From Croceibacterium_B sp963783195 (GTDB lineage: Bacteria > Pseudomonadota > Alphaproteobacteria > Sphingomonadales > Sphingomonadaceae): a stretch of 64,000 nucleotides of DNA. Positions 45,144 through 53,732 of this stretch are shown here, one piece after another; the first letter of the stretch is position 1, and each line of letters opens with the position of its first letter. The notes below the pieces were generated by a model. The model ran no database searches and was not told the DNA's origin. It saw only the letters and a program-made list of their open reading frames with translations. The stretch spans positions 1,116,001 through 1,180,000 of the forward strand of contig CAWAMV010000004.1 of the NCBI GenBank assembly GCA_963783195.1, given 5' to 3'. The position numbers and the translations under genes are program-made.

Positions 45144-45590
45144 TTACGCGGCGGCCTTGCGAGCCGGGCCTGCGACCAGTTCGGCCGGGTCGAGCAAAAG
45201 GGCGGGGCCGGCGCTGGTTTCGACCAGGCCAAGCGTGGCGCGAGTCCAGCCAGGCAGCAGATTGGCCCGGATCACGGCCGGGTCACCTTCGAAGCCGACC
45301 ACCTCCTCGACCTCGTCGACGACGAGTGCGTAAAGGTATTCGTCGACTTCGACGACGACGGCGAGAGGGGCCGAGCCGGGATCCCGTTCGGCCGGCGGCA
45401 ATTCGAGCGAGCAGCGGCAGTCGATCACCGTCATCGCCCGGCTGCGCAGCGCGGCAAGACCTGCCACATGCTCCGGCGAGCGGGGCACGTGGGTGATCGT
45501 GTCGAGTTCAACGACCGACTGTATGCGCCCGGAATCGAGCGCGGCCCGCTCGCCGGCGATCATCACGAGAAGAAGCGACTGGTCCATCAC
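45144..45590 (-). CDS. cheW: CheW-like coupling protein
   Basis: 148 codons from GTG at 45590 or ATG at 45587, right behind the cheA stop (45593). The CheW fold is indicated by ALDSGRIQSVVEL near the N-terminus, VIDCRCSLELP and VDEVEEVVGF. It should bridge the MCP signalling tip and the CheA P5 domain. It is more divergent than canonical CheW, which is usual for sphingomonad chemosensory clusters. Confidence 0.85.
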   Translation of the reverse strand: MMDQSLLLVMIAGERAALDSGRIQSVVELDTITHVPRSPEHVAGLAALRSRAMTVIDCRCSLELPPAERDPGSAPLAVVVEVDEYLYALVVDEVEEVVGFEGDPAVIRANLLPGWTRATLGLVETSAGPALLLDPAELVAGPARKAAA

Positions 45591-45592
45591 CT

Positions 45593-47653
45593 TCAGAATC
45601 CTTCCGCGATGGCGAGCATGGAGTGGTCGGCCATCGCCGGTCCGTCGAGGAGCTCTACCGGACGCCCATTGATAAGCGCCAGGCGGCCGGCCTGCGTGGT
45701 CGTAACACCCAGAGGATCGAATTCGACCAGGTCCACCATTCGCCGATAAGCGTAGGTCAGTTCACCGGTCCCTTCGCCGATACGGAACAGGCCGACATCG
45801 CCGTCCGGCCGTTCACCAGCCAGCCCGGCCAGCGGCACAATCCGTCCGTCGATGACGATCTGCGCCCCATCTGCCGAAATGCGGATAGAGCTCGCGGGAA
45901 GCTTCTCGATGCGGCGAACGACCTCCATCTCGACCGCGCGCTCGCCCCCGTCGAAACCGATGAAGAGCAGCGCCGGCTTGAGCGTCTTTTCCTGCCGCCG
46001 TTCCTGGTTGTCGGCGCGGCGCGGGCCGCGATCCTTGACCTCGCTGATCATGCCGGCCGCACGGGCGACCCCGGCGATATCGAGCATCGGAATGGGACTG
46101 CCGTCGTCGAGCTGGGCAGTCCCGACATAGAGCCCGCAAGCCATGAGTACCGGGGCGATTGGCTTGACCACCAGTTCCTCATGATCGTGGATCGCATCGA
46201 CCGCGAGGCCGAATACATCCCCGCCGACAAGCTTGATGAGCACGTAAAGCCGCGCGGCGCGGGGGACGGCGGATTCTATCCCCAGCACTTCCTCCAGCCC
46301 CACACAAGGGATCCGCTGGCCGCGCACGGTGATGAAGCGGCGTCCCCCCAATACGGCGTCCTCCACCTCTTCGCCGACGGTCCGGACGATTTCCTCGACA
46401 TAGGAGCGGGGGAGGGCGAAGACCTGACCGGCCAGCCCGACAGTGAGCGACGGAACGATAGACAGCGTGAGCGGGATGTTGAGCATCATCCGAGTGCCCG
46501 AACCGGGCGTGGAATCGATGACCAGAGAGCCGCCGATCTTCTCGATGTTGGCGCGCACCACGTCCATTCCCACGCCGCGGCCGGAGACTGCCGTCACCTC
46601 CTTTGCCGTGCTCAGTCCGGGCAGGCAGATCAGCATGTTCCTGTCGCGCGGGGAGAGGGTGGCTGCTTCTTCGGCGGTGATAAGGCCGGCGGCAGTCGCC
46701 TTGGCGATCAGCTTGTCGCCGTCGATGCCGCGGCCGTCGTCGACGATACCGATGCGGATTTCGCTGCCGGTCTGGCGCGCGGTGATGGTCAGCGTGCCGA
46801 TTTCCCGCTTGCCCGCCGCGAGCCGTTCCGCCGGCGTCTCGATTCCGTGATCGATCGCGTTGCGGATGATGTGGACCATCGGGTCGCGGACCACCTCGAT
46901 CATCTCGCGGTCGATCTCGACGTCACCGCTCGAGACTTCGACCATGACCTGCTTGCCCAACTCGTGGCTCAGGTCGCGGACCATGCGCGGGAAGCCGGCG
47001 AAGAGCGTATCGATCCGCTGCATGCGGATGCGCGTGATGGCTTCGCTGAGATCGGCAAGGATGGCAGAGAGGCGATTGAAGGGCCCTTCGAGCCCGGTCT
47101 CGCCACCTGCCTGAGTCAGGCGACGGGCAAGGTCGTTGCGGGCTACTGCCATGTCGGATACGCCGCTCATCACGCGGTCGAGCAGGTCGAGCGGCAGGCG
47201 GATCGTGCGTGGCGCAGCAGCCTGGCGCCGTGCGCGCGATGACTGCGGGTCCCCAGCCGTCTCCGGGTCGCGGTGGCTTTCCTCAGCGGACTCGGACAGC
47301 GAGGCGATGAGTGCATCGTCATCGTCGCCCGGCAGGTCCTCGCCTGCGCCGATCGCGTCGACCATCTCGGCAATACGGTCGATCACCGCGAGCACGGCGG
47401 AGACGAGTGCGGTGTCGGCCCTGCGACGGCCGGCGCGGCAATCGGCCAGCGCATCTTCGGCAGCGTGACTCAATCGTTCGAGCCGCGGGAAATCGAAGAA
47501 CCCGCAGTTGCCCTTGACCGTGTGAACGAAGCGAAAGATCGCGTCGAGCCGGTCCTTGTCTGTCGGATCCCCTTCCCACGTGACGATTTCGCCCGACAGG
47601 GCCTCCATCATGTCGCGTGCCTCGGCCACGAATTCGGCCAGCAGATCGTCCAT
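45593..47653 (-). CDS. cheA: Chemotaxis histidine kinase CheA
   Basis: 686 codons. The HPt domain carries the phospho-accepting His44 (FRFVHTVKGNCGFF). No clear P2 CheY-binding domain lies in the short linker (about 120-150). The dimerisation helices, the HATPase motifs HIIRNAIDHGIE and VDDGRGID, and GRGVGMDVV are present. A CheW-like P5 domain follows, then a further CheW-like C-terminal stretch with FIGFDGGERAVEM. It is the first gene of the seven-gene operon and is divergent from the diacylglycerol-kinase-like gene, 96 bases away. Confidence 0.93.
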   Translation of the reverse strand: MDDLLAEFVAEARDMMEALSGEIVTWEGDPTDKDRLDAIFRFVHTVKGNCGFFDFPRLERLSHAAEDALADCRAGRRRADTALVSAVLAVIDRIAEMVDAIGAGEDLPGDDDDALIASLSESAEESHRDPETAGDPQSSRARRQAAAPRTIRLPLDLLDRVMSGVSDMAVARNDLARRLTQAGGETGLEGPFNRLSAILADLSEAITRIRMQRIDTLFAGFPRMVRDLSHELGKQVMVEVSSGDVEIDREMIEVVRDPMVHIIRNAIDHGIETPAERLAAGKREIGTLTITARQTGSEIRIGIVDDGRGIDGDKLIAKATAAGLITAEEAATLSPRDRNMLICLPGLSTAKEVTAVSGRGVGMDVVRANIEKIGGSLVIDSTPGSGTRMMLNIPLTLSIVPSLTVGLAGQVFALPRSYVEEIVRTVGEEVEDAVLGGRRFITVRGQRIPCVGLEEVLGIESAVPRAARLYVLIKLVGGDVFGLAVDAIHDHEELVVKPIAPVLMACGLYVGTAQLDDGSPIPMLDIAGVARAAGMISEVKDRGPRRADNQERRQEKTLKPALLFIGFDGGERAVEMEVVRRIEKLPASSIRISADGAQIVIDGRIVPLAGLAGERPDGDVGLFRIGEGTGELTYAYRRMVDLVEFDPLGVTTTQAGRLALINGRPVELLDGPAMADHSMLAIAEGF

Positions 47654-47749
47654 CGCATTTCGCCCCTGGGTTCGCCCGGGTTATGGCGCGGGATGGTTAA
47701 ACGGGCGTTATCGGGCGCTACCTTTCGGCAAGGCGAAGGTGCTACGAGC

Positions 47750-48613
47750 GTGCTGGTGAGCGCGGTCGTGCAACTCTTCTCCAATCCCAGGTCGGGCAGC
47801 CATTCGCCGCGGCGCATCGCCAGGCTGGTGCGCGCATTCGAGGCCATGGGTGCACAGGTCGTCGAGAGCGAAGCCTCCGCAGCTCAGCCGCCGGAGATCG
47901 ACCCGACCGCCACCCACGTCTGCGTGGCGGGCGGCGACGGCACGGTGCGCCATGTTGCCCGCGCCCTCCGCGCAAGCGGACACGTCGCACCTTTGGCGCA
48001 ATACCCACTCGGCACGATCAACCTGCTGGCGCGCGAGGCCGACTACCACCCGGATCCCGGGCGCTTCGCGGCGCGGTTCCTCGGTGAGGGCGAACGGCGA
48101 CGGCACTACACCGGCGCTCTGGAAGACGAGCTGTTCCTCGTCTGCGCCAGTGCCGGGCCGGAATGCGCCGCGATCAGAGGATACTCGCCGCACCTGAAGC
48201 GACGCCTGGGCCGCTTCGCCTACGGGGTCTCGATGCTGCGCGCCATGTGGAACTGGCAACGCCATGAGCTGACGGTCACCGCCGACGGGGAGAGTTTTTC
48301 CTGCGAGGCGGTCTACATCGCCAAGGGTCGCTTCTTCGCCGGGCCGTTCAGCTTCGCCCCGGCGGCGCGGCTGACGGACGGACGGCTGCACGTCGTCACG
48401 CTCGGCACCGCACGGCGGCGCGATTATCTGCGCTTCCTTGCCGACCTCGTGCTGCGGCGGGATCCGGGGCGTCGCAAGGGCAACCGCAGCTTTGCCTGCA
48501 CCGAGCTCTCGATTGACGGGCCGGCCCACGTCGAGGTCCAGGCCGATGGCGACATCGTCGCCGCGCTTCCCCTGCGCGCCAGCGCCAGTGCGGAGCCGAT
48601 CGAGTTCGCCTGA
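47750..48613 (+). CDS. Diacylglycerol/lipid kinase family protein
   Basis: 287 codons if the GTG at 47750 is used (a GAAGG lies about 10 bases upstream); GTG at 47756 is another option. The nucleotide-binding GGDGTVRHVA and the following PLGTINLLARE match the DAGK catalytic domain (YegS/DgkB and sphingosine-kinase relatives), where GTxN is invariant. The C-terminal part fits the second lobe (FAPAARLTDGRLHV). It phosphorylates a lipid hydroxyl; sphingolipid or diacylglycerol are both reasonable in a sphingomonad. It shares its promoter region with the chemosensory operon. Confidence 0.82.
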   Translation: MLVSAVVQLFSNPRSGSHSPRRIARLVRAFEAMGAQVVESEASAAQPPEIDPTATHVCVAGGDGTVRHVARALRASGHVAPLAQYPLGTINLLAREADYHPDPGRFAARFLGEGERRRHYTGALEDELFLVCASAGPECAAIRGYSPHLKRRLGRFAYGVSMLRAMWNWQRHELTVTADGESFSCEAVYIAKGRFFAGPFSFAPAARLTDGRLHVVTLGTARRRDYLRFLADLVLRRDPGRRKGNRSFACTELSIDGPAHVEVQADGDIVAALPLRASASAEPIEFA

Positions 48614-50437
48614 TCAGTTAGCCCCGTGCGGCTTCATGCCGTAGGGCAGCTCGCTGGTCCACGCGTAGACGCCCGTCATCTTGCCGCCGTCGAAGCTGAA
48701 GACCTCGACCACCTGGTCCGTTCGCGGATAGCCGCTGCCGACCGAAGGATAATCCTCGAACGTGCGATAGACGATGAGACCGCGCGCCTCGTCGATGGCG
48801 AGGATTTCGCGGTCGCGGATTCGCTCGATCGGCGGGAGGTTGACGAAAGCCTCGCGGCAGCCGGCGAGGATCATTCCGTTGAGCACAAGCTTGCATTGGT
48901 CGCCGAACACGCTGGGGGTGCCCTTGCGCGTGTTGATCGCGGTGTACCATTGTTCGGCGCCTTCGATCATCGCCGACCGCGTCATCCGCGACCTGGCGGG
49001 CAGTTCGGCGAACTGCGGCGCGGCGCCGCTTTCCGGCTCGGCCCAGGGCGGGCCGTATTCCTTGCGCCGGACCAGCGCGTCGACCCCGCCGACCGCCTGG
49101 CCCGCGCTCGTCACGGTGATCGCGGCCCAGGCGGGCTGGCCATGCTCCTCGATCCGCCCGAACCAGACCGACTTGCCGGTCTGCGGGTCGGCAATGACCA
49201 GCGGCGCGCTGTCGATCCCGTCGACCGTCGCCCAGATGCCTTCGCCCACGCGGATGCCGACCGAGTTCTCGGCATAGCCGACCTTCGGCGCCCAGTTCAC
49301 CGCGCGCCAGTTGTTGCCGACGTAGCCTGCCGTGACGGAATTCGCTTGCGCCGTCAGGCAGGCCGCATCGCATACCCTCGGTTGCGGCTTGTAGACCGGC
49401 GGCTTCGAGTCCGGACCCCAGAAGAGGTTGTGCATGAAGTACGGAACGTAGGTGAAGACCGCCTCGATCCGCTGGATCGCGCCGTCCTTGATGCGGAATG
49501 CCTCGAGCAGGGTGATCGAGTTAGGCCACTTCAGCGCGGTCTTCATCTCGCGCCCGTCGGTCAGCTTGTAGCGGTCGAACTCGTTGGCGTGGTCGAAGAA
49601 CCCGCGCCCGACGGCGACCCCGCGTTCTTCGTCGATGATGAAGAAATCGCGCCGGACGCGCTTGTTGATCTTGTAGAGCCCGAGCTTGAACTGGGCTTCG
49701 CACCCCGCGGCGATGGCCGAAGCGTTGCCGCCGGCGGCGCCCTTGGGCGGCGCGGTGGTGGAGATGCCGTTCTCGAGCCGCCCGCAGTCGTCGGTGAAGT
49801 GCGTCAGGACCTGCCCATCATTGAGTTCGACGGTGCTGAAATAGCCGTCGGCAATGGCCAGCATCCGCTCGCGCGGGCGGCGCTGTTCGGGTGGCAGGAC
49901 CTGGTTGAACTCGGGGTCGTGGACCATCTTGCTGACATCGCCGAACGGTGCGGGCAGGGCGGTCTTGCGATGGACGACGCTCTCGATCTCGTCGATCGTC
50001 CGATCGGGCGTGACATGGACCCGCACGGCGAGGATCACCGGCTGGCCGTTTTCCAGCGCCGAGCCGAACCATGCCGCGTTGCCGGTCAGCGGATCGGCCG
50101 CCTCGAGGCCCGTGGCGTCGACGCCCGTGACCGTGCGCCACAGCCCCTGGCCGCGCTTCAGCAGAACGTCGTTCTCGGCAATCCTCGCGTTGGTCGCCAG
50201 CGGAAGGCGGCTGGCGTCCTTCGCGCGCAGCGCGTCCATGTGCTGGCCGAGAACGCCAAGCAGGCAGGCCCGGTCGCAGGCCGGGGCGACGACCGCGCTG
50301 TCTTCGCCCGCAGCCTGAGCCCGTGCAGGCCCGGCCGCAAACCCGAAAGGTGACACCAGGTATACAGCCAAACCCATCAGGGCGATGAGTCGGGCCAATG
50401 GCGCAATGCGCTCGGACAAGGGGTGCAGGCTGGTCAT
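48614..50437 (-). CDS. Exported protein with two DUF8021-like domains
   Basis: 607 codons from the ATG at 50437, preceded by GGAGG; an in-frame codon at 50464 is weaker. A hydrophobic N-terminus (IALMGLAVYLVSPFGFAAG) precedes two related halves. The first has PACDRACLLGVLGQHMDAL, GQGLWRTVTG and DDCGRLENGISTT. The second has RVCDAACLTAQANSVTAGY, GEGIWATVDG and DQCKLVLNGMI. The paired CDxxCL cysteines begin both halves, as in the protein at 1-936. The arrangement looks like an internal duplication and fusion. The activity is unknown. It is 40 bases downstream of the PQQ dehydrogenase gene in the same direction. Confidence 0.78.
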   Translation of the reverse strand: MTSLHPLSERIAPLARLIALMGLAVYLVSPFGFAAGPARAQAAGEDSAVVAPACDRACLLGVLGQHMDALRAKDASRLPLATNARIAENDVLLKRGQGLWRTVTGVDATGLEAADPLTGNAAWFGSALENGQPVILAVRVHVTPDRTIDEIESVVHRKTALPAPFGDVSKMVHDPEFNQVLPPEQRRPRERMLAIADGYFSTVELNDGQVLTHFTDDCGRLENGISTTAPPKGAAGGNASAIAAGCEAQFKLGLYKINKRVRRDFFIIDEERGVAVGRGFFDHANEFDRYKLTDGREMKTALKWPNSITLLEAFRIKDGAIQRIEAVFTYVPYFMHNLFWGPDSKPPVYKPQPRVCDAACLTAQANSVTAGYVGNNWRAVNWAPKVGYAENSVGIRVGEGIWATVDGIDSAPLVIADPQTGKSVWFGRIEEHGQPAWAAITVTSAGQAVGGVDALVRRKEYGPPWAEPESGAAPQFAELPARSRMTRSAMIEGAEQWYTAINTRKGTPSVFGDQCKLVLNGMILAGCREAFVNLPPIERIRDREILAIDEARGLIVYRTFEDYPSVGSGYPRTDQVVEVFSFDGGKMTGVYAWTSELPYGMKPHGAN

Positions 50438-50477
50438 CGATCCTCCGGTGGCAGGTTCGGGCATCTGTAGGAAAGCG

Positions 50478-52610
50478 CTACTTCGCCGCGGCGTCGGCGT
50501 AATCCTCGTTACCGCGCGCGATCAGGTAGGCATGGATGGCCTCGGCCTCTTCCGGAGAGAGCACGTCGGCAAAGCCGGCCATGCCCCTCTCGCGGTAGAT
50601 GCCCTTGAGCACGATGTCGGCGAACAGCTTGTGCGTTTCGAGCGTCATGAAGCGCAGGTCCTTGACCCCGCCGATCGCATCCTCGCCGTGACAGCGCACG
50701 CAGGTCTGCTGGTAAAGCTGGCGTCCCTCGTTCACGACCGTCTCGCTCGCCGTGAGGCGCGGAGGTGCTGGCAGGGCGCTCGGCGGCGCCATGGGCGGAA
50801 GGGTCACGCCTTTCGCACCGAGCCTGAACACCAGCAGCTTGGCGGTCGCGGTGCGGAAAGGGCCATCCCTCGTCAGGTTGTAGACCGGCGACCCGCCCCA
50901 ACCGGCATTGAGCGCGATGTACTGCACCCCGTCGATCATGTAGGTGATTGGCCCCGCAACTGCGGCCTGGTCGACGTTCATCTCCCACAGCTTTGTGCCA
51001 TCGGTTGCGCGGTAGATCGCCACCGTCTTGCGGATCGTCCCCTGCACGACGATGTTGCCCGCGGTGCTGAGAACGCCGCCCGAGCCGGGGATGCCGTAGT
51101 CGACGCGCCACCTCTCGGTCTGGGTCCTGGGATCCCAGGCGAGCAGGTAGCCCTTCTCGTTCGCCACGGCCTCGGCCTGCAGCTTCGCGCGCAGTTCGGG
51201 CATGTTGCCGTACTGCTGGCCCGAGTTGCTCGCGCCCTTGCGATACCGGTACTTGCCGTCCTCCGCGCGGGCATAGACGGAGCCCTGCTCCTGCGCGCCG
51301 AAATAGACGAGCCCAGTCTTCGGGCTGTAGCTCATCGGATGCCAGGTGTGCCCCGCCATCCAGCTCGGGCTCATCAGGTGCGGCGTGGTCGTGTTGTGCG
51401 CGCCGGGCACGAGGATCGGCCGGCCATTCGCATCGAGCCCGCTCGCCCAGGTGTTGACGGATACGTATGACTTGCCGCTGATCAGTTCTCCGGTCGCGCG
51501 GTCGATGACGTAGAAGAACCCGTTCTTTGGCGCCTGCATGGCAACCTTGCGCAGCTTCCCGTCTATCGTCAGGTCGGCCAGCACGATGGGCTGGGTGCAG
51601 GTGAAGTCCCAGTCTTCCTCCGGGACCATCTGGTAGTGCCACTTGTACTCGCCCGTCGTGGCATCGACCGCGACCATCGAGCACAGGAACAGGTTGTCGC
51701 CTTTGCCCTGGCTGCGGAAGTGCCACATGTGCGGGCTGCCGTTCCCGGTGCCGATGTAGACGAGGTTCAGGTCGGGATCGTAGGCGAAGCTGTCCCACGC
51801 GTTGCCGCCGCCTCCGGCGGCCTGCTCCCAGAAGTTGCCGAACCAGGTCGGCTGCGCAATTTTCATCGCGCTGTCGCTCGCTTCGCCGTCCGGCCCCTTC
51901 GCCGGATCTCCCGGGACGATGTAGAACTTCCACAGCCGCTCGCCGGTCTCGGCATCCCACGCGCTGACGAAGCCGCGGCTGCCGTAATCGGCGCCGCCGT
52001 TGCCGATCACGACCTTGCCGTCATAGACCCGCGGGGCGCCGGTGATCGAATACTCCTGGCCCGGGGGGAAGGTCTGGCTCGACCAGAGCTGGTGGCCGTC
52101 CTTCGCGTCGATGGCGATCAGCCGCCCGTCCAGGGTCGCCAGGATGATCTTGCCCTTCCACGCCGCGATGCCGCGTGCCGAGGGGCCGCAGCACGCGAGC
52201 CGCGCCCATTCCGGTCCCACTCCGGGATCGAAGGTCCACAGCTTCTCCCCCGTCGCTCCGTCGAAGGCGGTGACGACGTTGTAGATGCTCTCGTTGTAGA
52301 GCACCCCGTCGATCACCAGCGGACTCGCCTGCACGCCGCGATAGGTCTCGAGGTCGGCGAACCATGCAAGGCCGAGGTCCTTGACGGTGCCCTCGTTGAT
52401 CTGGTCGAGCGGGCTGTAGCGCTGTTCGTCCCACGTGCGACTGTAACTCAGCCAGTCACCGACTGCGCCGGGGTCATCGGCATGGCGCAAGGCCTGTCCG
52501 TCGACGATCGTGGGCCCGGACGGCGTGGTTGCGACGTCTCGGGCACAACCGGCCAGCGCCAGCGCACCTGCCGCCAGTGTCGCGATGGCCGTTCGCCAGC
52601 TTCCCCGCAT
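50478..52610 (-). CDS. PQQ-dependent dehydrogenase with C-terminal cytochrome c
   Basis: 710 codons. A lipobox LAGC (Cys22) predicts a lipoprotein facing the periplasm. The propeller has the vicinal CC (RLACCGPSARG), PQQ contact loops such as GDNLFLCSMVAVDATTGEYKW (in part) and the active-site EDWDFTCTQP. The residue two after the catalytic Asp is Thr, as in calcium enzymes. The heme motif is CVRCHG near residue 640. It is paralogous to the enzyme at 55861-57945 (both have WDxTCTQ) and less close to the one at 12049-14268. It should oxidise an alcohol or sugar-like substrate and deliver electrons to the respiratory chain. Confidence 0.9.
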   Translation of the reverse strand: MRGSWRTAIATLAAGALALAGCARDVATTPSGPTIVDGQALRHADDPGAVGDWLSYSRTWDEQRYSPLDQINEGTVKDLGLAWFADLETYRGVQASPLVIDGVLYNESIYNVVTAFDGATGEKLWTFDPGVGPEWARLACCGPSARGIAAWKGKIILATLDGRLIAIDAKDGHQLWSSQTFPPGQEYSITGAPRVYDGKVVIGNGGADYGSRGFVSAWDAETGERLWKFYIVPGDPAKGPDGEASDSAMKIAQPTWFGNFWEQAAGGGGNAWDSFAYDPDLNLVYIGTGNGSPHMWHFRSQGKGDNLFLCSMVAVDATTGEYKWHYQMVPEEDWDFTCTQPIVLADLTIDGKLRKVAMQAPKNGFFYVIDRATGELISGKSYVSVNTWASGLDANGRPILVPGAHNTTTPHLMSPSWMAGHTWHPMSYSPKTGLVYFGAQEQGSVYARAEDGKYRYRKGASNSGQQYGNMPELRAKLQAEAVANEKGYLLAWDPRTQTERWRVDYGIPGSGGVLSTAGNIVVQGTIRKTVAIYRATDGTKLWEMNVDQAAVAGPITYMIDGVQYIALNAGWGGSPVYNLTRDGPFRTATAKLLVFRLGAKGVTLPPMAPPSALPAPPRLTASETVVNEGRQLYQQTCVRCHGEDAIGGVKDLRFMTLETHKLFADIVLKGIYRERGMAGFADVLSPEEAEAIHAYLIARGNEDYADAAAK

Positions 52611-52748
52611 TCCAGTTGCTCCCCTCCCCCGGCCGGACCTTGGCCGAGCGGGCCGCGGATGTGAAGGGGAGCGTTTGCCGCCTCCGGCAATTTATTGTCC
52701 AGCGACCGATATCCGGCCTTTCGTCTCACGTCCCATCGACCTATCATC

Positions 52749-52762
52749 CGAACGATCGTTAC
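52749..52762. promoter_or_regulatory. Palindromic operator, site 4 (weaker)
   Basis: CGAAC-gatc-GTTAC followed by GATCG lies in the 171-base divergent region between the PQQ dehydrogenase (start 52610) and the SMP-30-like gene (start 52782). It keeps the AAC-N4-GTTA core and the TCG flank of sites 1-3, but the left arm has CG where they have GT. Confidence 0.4.
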
Positions 52763-52781
52763 GATCGGGGAGAGGGGAACG

Positions 52782-53732
52782 GTGGTTTTTCGCACGCTGG
52801 CGGCGGGGATCATGGCGACGGCGCTGTGCGGCTGCGTGGCGTATCACGTGAGCCCCGCGACGCCCGGCGACGTGACCATCGCCGCAAGCCGTGTCTTTCC
52901 CGAGAGCCTGACTTCGGACGCAGCCGGCAACCTCTACAATTCCAGCAATGGCGGGACGATCTACCGCACGCTTGCCGGCAGGCATACTGCGGAACCGTGG
53001 ATCGTGCCGAACGCGCGCAACGGACTACGCTCGCTGTTCGGCGTTCTGGCGGAAAGCGGCCGGGGGCTGCTCTGGGCGTGCAACAACCCCAATCTCTTTG
53101 CCGGCGAGACAGGTGGCTCGTCGCTGCTCGCGTTCGACCTGGCGAGCGGTGATTTCAACGGGCGCTACGACTTGCCCGGTAGCGGGCCGGCGGCGTGCAA
53201 CGACATCGCGGTGGCAGCGGACAAGGCGGTCTGGATCAGCGAGACGACCGGCGGCCGCATTTTCGTGCTGCGGCCCGGCGCGAACGAACTGGAACTTTTC
53301 GCGCAAGGAGCCGAGCTGGTCGGGATCGACGGACTCGGCTTTGCCAGCGACGGGACGCTCTACATCAACAACGTGCGCAAGAACCTTTTGCAGCGGGTCC
53401 TGCGCAACGCCGACGGCGGCTATGCGGGATTGCAGGACCTCAGGTTGCCGGTTGATCTTGGCGGGCCAGACGGACTGCGGCCGCTCGGCGGCAACCGCTT
53501 CATCCAGGGCGAGGGGATGAGCGGGCGCGTCGCGGTGCTGCGGGTGACGGGCGACACGGTGGAAATGGCCGACGTCGCGACAGGGCTCGACGGCCCGGTC
53601 GGCGTGACGGTGGTCGGCAACACGGCGTATGTGGTCGAGGGCAAGATCGGCTACCTGCTCGATCCGAAGCTCAAGAACCAGAGCCCTGACCCCTTCGTGA
53701 TCCGCGCCTTCCCGCTGCCGGGGCGCCCATGA
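52782..53732 (+). CDS. SMP-30/gluconolactonase-like propeller lipoprotein
   Basis: 316 codons from a GTG at 52782, with GGGGAGAGGGG upstream; a longer in-frame reading would run through the operator and is rejected. The signal ends in a lipobox-like ALCGC. Repeated six-bladed propeller segments are visible (SDAAGNLYNSSN, NDIAVAADKAVWISE, GLGFASDGTLYINN, GPDGLRPLGG). SMP-30-like proteins hydrolyse lactones or simply bind ligands. Next to a PQQ dehydrogenase, lactone hydrolysis in the periplasm is a sensible guess. It overlaps the next gene by 4 bases. Confidence 0.75.
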   Translation: MVFRTLAAGIMATALCGCVAYHVSPATPGDVTIAASRVFPESLTSDAAGNLYNSSNGGTIYRTLAGRHTAEPWIVPNARNGLRSLFGVLAESGRGLLWACNNPNLFAGETGGSSLLAFDLASGDFNGRYDLPGSGPAACNDIAVAADKAVWISETTGGRIFVLRPGANELELFAQGAELVGIDGLGFASDGTLYINNVRKNLLQRVLRNADGGYAGLQDLRLPVDLGGPDGLRPLGGNRFIQGEGMSGRVAVLRVTGDTVEMADVATGLDGPVGVTVVGNTAYVVEGKIGYLLDPKLKNQSPDPFVIRAFPLPGRP

